Position numbers and translations under genes: made by a program
NCBI GenBank assembly: GCA_012515925.1
Contig: JAAYXM010000076.1
Span: forward strand, 1-5,959
Source of the DNA: Clostridiales bacterium
Lineage (GTDB): Bacteria > Bacillota > Clostridia > Oscillospirales > JAAYXM01
Direction: 5' to 3'
DNA: 5,959 bases
Shown here: positions 1 to 4,966 of the stretch, in pieces
Position numbering within the stretch: the stretch's first letter is position 1
How the letters are laid out: each line of letters begins with the position of its first letter
The notes under the pieces: generated by a model
What the model saw: only the letters and a program-made list of their open reading frames with translations
Databases searched by the model: none
Told to the model about the DNA's origin: nothing

Positions 1-1
1 C

Positions 2-94
2 CCGTATATCGCGGCCGCTTTTACCGCCGTTGTCTGTTATGACGCGCCGCTTCGCGGGCTGCTTGACTGGTATATTTCGCTCATAACGCGTTAG
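2..94 (+). CDS. C-terminal end of an upstream protein, possibly prepilin peptidase PilD (partial)
   Basis: The frame starting at base 2 is open from the window edge to a TAG at 92-94 and gives the last 30 residues of a protein; the other two forward frames meet stops at about 40 and 84. The tail is hydrophobic, begins Pro-Tyr-Ile-Ala and ends in a Trp-Tyr-Ile-Ser-Leu-Ile segment. Prepilin peptidases (PilD/GspO, polytopic aspartic proteases that cleave pilin leaders after Gly) often end in a final membrane helix of the form P-F-x-P-F-x-x-x-G-A followed by a WY-containing tail, and this segment resembles that loosely. The stop abuts the pilB ribosome binding site 12 bp before pilB, so it is co-transcribed with it, and PilD would process the three leaders downstream. 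Neither catalytic Asp is visible, so the identity is an inference from 30 residues; another small membrane protein is possible. Confidence 0.5.
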   Translation, partial: PYIAAAFTAVVCYDAPLRGLLDWYISLITR

Positions 95-99
95 AGGGG
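95..99 (+). promoter_or_regulatory. Ribosome binding site of pilB (decides start)
   Basis: AGGGG lies 7 bases before the ATG at 107. A second in-frame ATG at 122 (residue 6, just before the first Lys-Leu-Gly-Glu motif) has no comparable purine-rich site at the right distance, so the ATG at 107 is preferred. The site directly follows the TAG of the upstream gene, which suggests coupled translation. Confidence 0.7.
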
Positions 100-106
100 A
101 TTTATT

Positions 107-1783
107 ATGATTTACAAATCCATGAAGCTTGGCGAGATGCTGCTCGCCGAGGGAGTTTTGTCCGACGAACAGCTTAATACCGCTCTGGACAAGCAGAAAA
201 ACTCAAACAGAAAATTAGGCGAGATTCTGATTACAGAGGGGTACGTTACCGAAAAAGAGCTGCTGGAATTTCTGTCAAGGCAGCTCAGTATCCCGTATCT
301 GAACCTGAACACGGTGGAAATCGACAACAGTCTCGCAGAGCTTCTGCCCGAGACAATCGCGCGCGTGCATGTGGTTGTGCCGCTCGAAAAGGCCGACAGC
401 ACGCTTACAGTCGCCGTATCCGACCCGCTCGATTTCGTGACAATCAGGAATATCGAATCCTTAACCAAGTGCAATATAAATGTTGTAATCGCGGAAAAGA
501 CCAAAATCGAAAACAGGATAGACAAGCTTTATTCATACCATAAAGCCTCGACCGCCGCGCAGGAGCTTAGCAGATTCTCGATTGCGCATGAGGAGGAAAA
601 GACGGCGGCCGAGCAGGACTCGGACGAGCCGATTGTCAGGTTTATCAACAACATGTTCGAAAACGCGATATTAAACAACGCGAGCGATATCCATATCGAG
701 CCCCTCGCGGATTCTCTGAGAATACGTTTCCGAATCGACGGCCACCTTTCGCTGTATATGGAGACGAACGCGGATATTACCCCCTCCGTGGTATCGCGGC
801 TGAAAATCATCGGAAACATGAACATCGCCGAAAAACGTCTGCCCCAGGACGGCAGGATTTCCTATACCGTAAACAACAGGACAGTGGACCTCAGAATATC
901 GGTTCTGCCCTGTGTTTTCGGCGAAAAAATCGTTATCCGCGTTACGAACAACCAATCGTTTAATTATAAAAAGGAAAACCTCGGGTTTTCAAAGGAAAAC
1001 CTTGATAAGTTCGACAAGCTCATAAAAAACCCGCACGGGATAATACTCGTCACGGGCGCCACCGGAAGCGGCAAAACAACGACGCTTTACACGGCGCTTA
1101 ACGAAATAAAGCGCGATGACATCAATATAGTCACGATTGAAAACCCAGTGGAAATGCTGATTGAGGGGATTACGCAGGTTGAGATAAACCCCAAGGCGGG
1201 TCTGACATTCGCGGCCGCGCTGCGCTCTATTCTGCGCCAGGACCCGGATGTTATTATGGTCGGCGAAATCCGCGACGAGGAAACCGCGAAAATAGCCGTC
1301 AGCGCCGCTATTACCGGACATCTCGTATTCTCGACGCTGCATACGTACGACGCTCCGAGCACGATTGTCCGCCTTATCGACATGGGTATCGCGCCGTACA
1401 TGGTTTCCTCCGCCGTTTCGGGGATAGTATCCCAGAAGCTGCTGCGCACAATCTGCACCCAGTGCAAGAGCGCGTATACCGCGACGCCGGCGGAGCTTGA
1501 CGTTTTGGGCTTTGAAACCGACCGTCAGGTAACACTGTATAAGGGGCTCGGCTGCCCGCGCTGCAATTATACGGGCAACCGCGGGCGAACCGCGATATGC
1601 GAAGTAATGCAGATGACGCCGGCACTCAGGGACGCCGTGCATTTTCTCGACAACCTCGAGGGAATTGAAAAAGCGGCGATAGACGACGGCATGGTTACCC
1701 TTTCGCAAAACGCGATGGAAAAGGTTTTAAGCGGCGAAATATCATTCAACGAGATGATGACCGTACTGGCATCGCCGATATGA
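107..1783 (+). CDS. pilB: Type IV pilus assembly ATPase PilB (GspE/PulE family)
   Basis: Cytoplasmic hexameric ATPase that powers pilus extension by turning the platform protein PilC. At 558 residues it has the usual PilB length. The N-terminus holds two 24-residue MshEN motifs (K7-Q30 and K36-Q59, 5-residue spacer), a class that binds c-di-GMP in related ATPases. The ATPase N-domain carries SDIHIEP (193-199) followed by an IRFRIDG element. The C-domain shows Walker A GATGSGKT (317-324, K323), an Asp-box TIENPVE (343-349) in which the usual D is N346, Walker B ending VGEIRD with E387, and the His box TGHLVFSTLHT (403-413, H405 and H412). C450-x2-C453 and C483-x2-C486 form the tetracysteine metal site typical of GspE/PilB. 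pilT follows after 13 bp. Family assignment is firm; c-di-GMP control is inferred from the motif. Confidence 0.97.
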   Translation: MIYKSMKLGEMLLAEGVLSDEQLNTALDKQKNSNRKLGEILITEGYVTEKELLEFLSRQLSIPYLNLNTVEIDNSLAELLPETIARVHVVVPLEKADSTLTVAVSDPLDFVTIRNIESLTKCNINVVIAEKTKIENRIDKLYSYHKASTAAQELSRFSIAHEEEKTAAEQDSDEPIVRFINNMFENAILNNASDIHIEPLADSLRIRFRIDGHLSLYMETNADITPSVVSRLKIIGNMNIAEKRLPQDGRISYTVNNRTVDLRISVLPCVFGEKIVIRVTNNQSFNYKKENLGFSKENLDKFDKLIKNPHGIILVTGATGSGKTTTLYTALNEIKRDDINIVTIENPVEMLIEGITQVEINPKAGLTFAAALRSILRQDPDVIMVGEIRDEETAKIAVSAAITGHLVFSTLHTYDAPSTIVRLIDMGIAPYMVSSAVSGIVSQKLLRTICTQCKSAYTATPAELDVLGFETDRQVTLYKGLGCPRCNYTGNRGRTAICEVMQMTPALRDAVHFLDNLEGIEKAAIDDGMVTLSQNAMEKVLSGEISFNEMMTVLASPI

Positions 1784-1789
1784 GAGGAG
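1784..1789 (+). promoter_or_regulatory. Ribosome binding site of pilT
   Basis: GAGGAG starts immediately after the pilB TGA and lies 7 bases before the ATG at 1797. It is a strong Shine-Dalgarno match and fixes the start of pilT. The 13-bp gap leaves no room for a separate promoter or terminator. Confidence 0.8.
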
Positions 1790-1796
1790 AATAGTA

Positions 1797-2819
1797 ATGA
1801 TTGCCGAAGCACATAACGTTGCCGGGCTTCATGATATTATTTCATACGCCGTGCAGAAGGGCGCGTCCGCAATCCACCTGTGCTCGGGGAACCGCCCCGC
1901 AATCAGAGTTCTGGGCGAAATACAAATGCTCGATATGCCCGTTATCGAAAACGAATGGGCCGAAAACGTCGCGCGCTGCTGCATGGAGGACGCGGATTTT
2001 GAAAGCTTTTTAAGCCGCGGCGACGCGGACCTCGCTTTACATATCGGGGAGTTCGGGCGGTTCAGGGTCAATGTGTTCAAGCAGGAGAAGGGCATATCCG
2101 TGGTCCTGAATATTATATCGGGTAAAATCCCGGCGCTCGATGACCTCGGTCTGCCCGAATCCGTCAGAAAGATTCTCGGCTACAGGGACGGGCTCGTCCT
2201 CGTCACCGGCCCTACCGGCAACGGGAAAAGCACGACTCTCGCCGCGCTTATAAACGAATTCAATAAAAGCCGTAAATATAACATTATTACGTTGGAGGAC
2301 CCGATTGAGTTTATCCATAAACCGGTATCAAGCGTAATAAGTCACCGCGAGGTCGGCAAGGACACGAAAAGCTTCGCGTCCGGCCTGCGCGCGGCGCTGA
2401 GGGAGGATCCCAATATAATCCTCCTCGGGGAAATGCGCGATCTTGAATCGATACGCGCGGCAATCACCGCGGCGGAAACCGGGCATCTTGTGCTCTCGAC
2501 GCTGCATACGTTCGGCGCCGCCAAAACGATAGACCGTATTATCGACGTGTTCCCTTTCGAACAGCAGCAGCAGGTGAGAACGCAGATTTCCCAGATATTA
2601 AGGGCCGTCATATCCCAGCGTCTGCTCCGCACCTCAGACGGCAGCCGCAGGGTTGCCGCCGCGGAAATCATGTTTACGACGCCGGCAATCTCAAACCTGA
2701 TTCGCGAGGGCAAAACCCACCATATCAACCAGGTAATACAAACCGGCGTAAACGAGGGCATGGTTACTATGGAAAACAGTCTGAAGCAGCTCAGGCTTGA
2801 CGGAATAATCGGCGATTAA
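1797..2819 (+). CDS. pilT: Type IV pilus retraction ATPase PilT
   Basis: Cytoplasmic hexameric ATPase that drives pilus disassembly and hence retraction, twitching and surface pulling. The 340 residues match the usual PilT length, with no MshEN region and no tetracysteine site, which separates it from PilB. Visible are the N-terminal PAS-like start (GASAIHLCSG, 22-31), Walker A GPTGNGKS (138-145, K144), Asp box TLEDPIE (165-171), Walker B ending LLGEMRD with E212, and His box TGHLVLSTLHT (228-238, H230 and H237). The C-terminus has TPAISNLIREGKTH (from T295), the counterpart of the PilT AIRNLIRE motif. Departures from the common PilT pattern are A25 where SDLHL has Asp, N142 in Walker A, H183 in the INQREVG element and S299 in AIRNLIRE. 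It sits between pilB and pilC. A PilU-like or specialised paralogue is possible, but the overall pattern is PilT. Confidence 0.94.
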   Translation: MIAEAHNVAGLHDIISYAVQKGASAIHLCSGNRPAIRVLGEIQMLDMPVIENEWAENVARCCMEDADFESFLSRGDADLALHIGEFGRFRVNVFKQEKGISVVLNIISGKIPALDDLGLPESVRKILGYRDGLVLVTGPTGNGKSTTLAALINEFNKSRKYNIITLEDPIEFIHKPVSSVISHREVGKDTKSFASGLRAALREDPNIILLGEMRDLESIRAAITAAETGHLVLSTLHTFGAAKTIDRIIDVFPFEQQQQVRTQISQILRAVISQRLLRTSDGSRRVAAAEIMFTTPAISNLIREGKTHHINQVIQTGVNEGMVTMENSLKQLRLDGIIGD

Positions 2820-2824
2820 GGGAC

Positions 2825-2829
2825 GGAGG
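2825..2829 (+). promoter_or_regulatory. Ribosome binding site of pilC
   Basis: A GGAGG core lies 5 bases before the ATG at 2835, in the 15-bp gap after the pilT TAA. It supports this start. The protein begins YKYIAYDAK, which matches the normal N-terminus of PilC/GspF proteins. Confidence 0.75.
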
Positions 2830-2834
2830 CCGCG

Positions 2835-4070
2835 ATGTATAAATATATTGCGTATGACGCGAAAAAGCGAAAAAAGAGCGGGGTTATAATCGCTGACGAT
2901 ATGAACGACGCGCTGCATAAGCTTCGCGAAAAGGGGCTTGTGCCGGTGCGCCTCAATAACGCGGATACCAAGCCGGGCGAGTCCGACAGCATATGGGAGA
3001 AGGACTTCCATATTAAGAGCATATATAAAATCCAGATAAAAAAGGCGAAGCTTGCCGTGCTTTTAAAGCAGCTTTCGATAATGCTGAAAGCCGGTGTTTC
3101 CGTCATTTTCGCGATACAGGTTATAATCGACGGCGAAAAAGATAAGACAATTAAACAGATTTTCACGGAAATAGAAAACGATTTGCAGACGGGCATCTCG
3201 CTGTCACAGGCGATGAGCAAGTTCAAAGCGTTTTCTGACGTTTTAATAAGCGTAATAGAGGCCGGCGAGCTAAACGGCAGACTTGACGAGGCGTTCGAGC
3301 TTGTTTCAACGATGATTGAGAAGGAAAACGCGATGGCGGGCAAGGTAAAAAGCGCGATGATGTACCCCGCTTTCCTCAGCGTGCTAACAATCGCGGTTGT
3401 AATTATCATAAACACGGTCGTGCTGCCCGCGTTTATCGGTATGTACGAACAATTCGATTCCGAGCTTCCCGTTGTTACGCGGCTCATGATGAGCATCTCG
3501 GATTTTCTGATTAACTACTGGCCGTATCTTATAGCGTTTATCGCCGCTCTGATAGTCGCGTACAGATTGCTGTTAAAAAAATCGGTGCTGTTTTCAATCG
3601 GAAAAGACAGGCTGCTTCTCAAAATACCCGTCGTGGGCGCGCTCATGAAAAAGTCGTTTATGGCGAGATTCACACGGATCATGTCCTCGCTTGTAAACGC
3701 CGGAGTTAATATCATAAGCGCGCTCGAGTCCGCACAGAAGGTTATAGCCAGCGAATACGTCAGGTTTTTCATAGCACGGACGATAAGCCATATCAGACTC
3801 GGCTCGCCCATAAACGAGGCGATGAAGCGCTATTCGTTTTTCGACCCGCTGCTCATATCGATGATACGCGTCGGCGAGGAAACGGGTATGTTGAACGAAG
3901 CCTTAGAGAACATCGCGAACCTGTATGAAAACCAGACGGACGAGGCGACAAAGCGCTTCACCTCCGTAATCGAGCCCGTAATGACCGTGATAATGGCGCT
4001 CGTCATAGGCTTCGTTATAGTATCCGCGATTATGCCGATGTTCAACATGTACTCGATTGTCGGGGGTTAA
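2835..4070 (+). CDS. pilC: Type IV pilus inner-membrane platform protein PilC (GspF family)
   Basis: Polytopic membrane protein on which PilB and PilT act and from which pilin subunits are loaded into the growing fibre. At 411 residues it has normal length. The N-terminus (YKYIAYDA, then a Gly-rich turn and a LREKGLVPVRL segment) is the usual PilC start. Two GspF domains follow: one from about residue 70 (LLKQLSIMLKAGVS, then the ISVIEAGELNGRLDEAF element) and one from about 275 (FTRIMSSLVNAGVNI, then MIRVGEETGMLNEALENIA), showing the internal duplication of the family. Membrane segments are at about 179-200 (after MYPAF), 229-249 and 384-404 (after VIEPV). The next gene starts 3 bp after the stop, so translation is probably coupled. 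Identification is firm. Confidence 0.96.
   Translation: MYKYIAYDAKKRKKSGVIIADDMNDALHKLREKGLVPVRLNNADTKPGESDSIWEKDFHIKSIYKIQIKKAKLAVLLKQLSIMLKAGVSVIFAIQVIIDGEKDKTIKQIFTEIENDLQTGISLSQAMSKFKAFSDVLISVIEAGELNGRLDEAFELVSTMIEKENAMAGKVKSAMMYPAFLSVLTIAVVIIINTVVLPAFIGMYEQFDSELPVVTRLMMSISDFLINYWPYLIAFIAALIVAYRLLLKKSVLFSIGKDRLLLKIPVVGALMKKSFMARFTRIMSSLVNAGVNIISALESAQKVIASEYVRFFIARTISHIRLGSPINEAMKRYSFFDPLLISMIRVGEETGMLNEALENIANLYENQTDEATKRFTSVIEPVMTVIMALVIGFVIVSAIMPMFNMYSIVGG
4062..4066 (+). promoter_or_regulatory. Ribosome binding site of the first minor pilin gene, inside the pilC end
   Basis: A run of five G within the last codons of pilC lies 7 bases before the ATG at 4074. It is less canonical than the GAGG sites of the other genes. 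With only 3 bp between the pilC stop and this ATG, initiation probably depends in part on ribosomes finishing pilC. Confidence 0.5.
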
Positions 4071-4073
4071 GAT

Positions 4074-4535
4074 ATGCGTATCGCCAAAAAAGGCACGGTT
4101 CTGCCCTATGTTATGATACTCGGAAGCGCGATGTTTATATTGGCTACCGCGCTTATTGTGCTTACAAACGTCAGCGCGGAAAACGTTAAAAACAATGTAA
4201 GCTATGCCCAGGCGTACGGCAACGCGCGCTCCGCGGTAAGCTTCGCGCAGGGTATATTAAAAACCGACGCGTTAAACGACGCGATACAATCCTTTTTTGT
4301 CACGGGAACCGCGGCTCCGGACGGCGGAATCGTATTCACCCATAAGTACGGCGCGGCGCCCGCAAACCTCGGTAATGTTTACGCGGTCTGCACATGTAAT
4401 GACGCCGGCCTCGCGGAAATAACGGGGTACGTTAAAACCCCGACTTATTCAAAAGGCGGGACAATCGGATACAGGGTCTCATATGTCCGCTTAGCCAACG
4501 GAACCGTCAGCTTTACCGGGGGTGAATACGGATGA
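4074..4535 (+). CDS. Minor pilin-like protein lacking Glu5 (PilX/GspK-like N-terminus)
   Basis: A 153-residue protein with a short class III leader: MRIAKKG, with predicted prepilin peptidase cleavage after G7, then a hydrophobic helix at about 8-33 starting TVLPYVMIL. The usual Glu at mature position 5 is absent (Tyr there) and Pro is at position 4. In T4P and type II secretion, the subunits without Glu5 are typically PilX/GspK-like ones that sit at the tip of a minor-pilin initiation complex. The segment after the helix (VSYAQAYGNARSAVSFAQGI) is amphipathic and alanine-rich like PilX/GspK. The rest is a small beta-rich region with a C106-x-C108 pair and many Gly. It lies between pilC and a second minor pilin, as expected of such a cassette. 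The pilin-like nature is well supported; the tip role is an inference, and no precise family was recognised. Confidence 0.78.
   Translation: MRIAKKGTVLPYVMILGSAMFILATALIVLTNVSAENVKNNVSYAQAYGNARSAVSFAQGILKTDALNDAIQSFFVTGTAAPDGGIVFTHKYGAAPANLGNVYAVCTCNDAGLAEITGYVKTPTYSKGGTIGYRVSYVRLANGTVSFTGGEYG
4518..4522 (+). promoter_or_regulatory. Ribosome binding site of the second minor pilin gene, inside the preceding gene
   Basis: A five-G run lies 9 bases before the ATG at 4532, within the coding end of the preceding gene. The two genes overlap by 4 bases (ATGA), a classical translational coupling arrangement, which supports a fixed stoichiometry of the two products. Confidence 0.55.
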
Positions 4536-4951
4536 GCGTAAACAAAAAAGGCATAACACTTGTCGAGACGGTCTCGGCCGTCGCTATACTTGCCCTTCTC
4601 GCGGCGAGCGTGCTGTCATCCGTCGTATTCGCCCGGACCCAGCTTACCGCGATGTCCGAAAGAAACGCGGCGGCCGCCTCGGCACAGGGTATCATGGATG
4701 TGCTTATAGGCTCGCTTTCAGCCGGCGAAACCCGTATCGGCGTGCTTGAGGCTCGTAGCTTAGCGGACTTTGATTCCGACGGCGTGTTTGAATATACCGC
4801 GGATTCCCCTCACCAATTCACGTTTGCGACACAAATGTACAGGGACAACGCGCTGTATAGAATAACAGTCGTTTCTTTTTACGATAACGGCAGGCAAAGA
4901 GTTACGCTGACCGGCAGCGCGGTTAATACAGGCACTCTCTTTACTTCCTGA
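4532..4951 (+). CDS. Minor pilin (type IV prepilin with canonical leader, PilV/GspI-like)
   Basis: A 139-residue prepilin. The leader MSVNKKG ends at G7, and the mature N-terminus ITLVETVSAVAILALLAA has Glu at position 5 (E12), which in this family is needed for methylation and for subunit docking. The hydrophobic helix covers about 8-30. It continues into an amphipathic stretch with FARTQL and an Ala-rich AAAASAQGIMDVLIG segment, which resembles PilV/GspI-type minor pilins. The C-terminal part is beta-rich (YRITVVSFYDNG, then VTLTGSA). No Cys is present. The gene overlaps the preceding minor pilin by 4 bp and is followed after 15 bp by the CBM-bearing pilin. The small size and its place after pilC argue for a minor, priming subunit rather than the major pilin, though the latter cannot be fully excluded. 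Confidence 0.87.
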   Translation: MSVNKKGITLVETVSAVAILALLAASVLSSVVFARTQLTAMSERNAAAASAQGIMDVLIGSLSAGETRIGVLEARSLADFDSDGVFEYTADSPHQFTFATQMYRDNALYRITVVSFYDNGRQRVTLTGSAVNTGTLFTS

Positions 4952-4954
4952 CAC

Positions 4955-4959
4955 GGAGG
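4955..4959 (+). promoter_or_regulatory. Ribosome binding site of the modular pilin gene
   Basis: GGAGG lies 7 bases before the ATG at 4967 in a 15-bp gap. It is one of the best Shine-Dalgarno matches of the window. It fixes the start so that a Lys-Lys-Gly leader is at the very N-terminus. Confidence 0.8.
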
Positions 4960-4966
4960 AAAACAA

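Noticed and set aside
11..18. 8-bp palindrome GCGGCCGC here, again near 1211 and near 4670
   Set aside because: Each falls in Ala/Arg-rich coding sequence, is explained by codon use, and shows no shared flanks or regular spacing.
1..106. Possible promoter or c-di-GMP riboswitch ahead of pilB
   Set aside because: An open frame covers bases 2-94 and ends right at the ribosome binding site, leaving no room for a leader RNA; no convincing -35/-10 pair was seen.
989..1708. Long open frame on the minus strand opposite pilB (239 codons)
   Set aside because: It lies fully antisense to a clear pilB with all ATPase motifs, has no family resemblance, and results from low stop density in the antisense of this codon usage.
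2203..2218. Small inverted repeat (accggc/ccggt type) in pilT
   Set aside because: It encodes the Walker A loop; the stem is short and inside a coding region, with no U-tract, so not a terminator.
2816..3496. Minus-strand open frame opposite pilC (226 codons) with hydrophobic stretches
   Set aside because: The hydrophobic look mirrors the pilC codons on the other strand; pilC is a complete, normal-length family member, so this is a shadow.
4522..4749. Plus-strand 75-codon frame starting within the junction of the two minor pilins
   Set aside because: Arg/Gly-rich with no domain or leader, out of frame with a well-supported prepilin whose leader and Glu5 explain the same bases.
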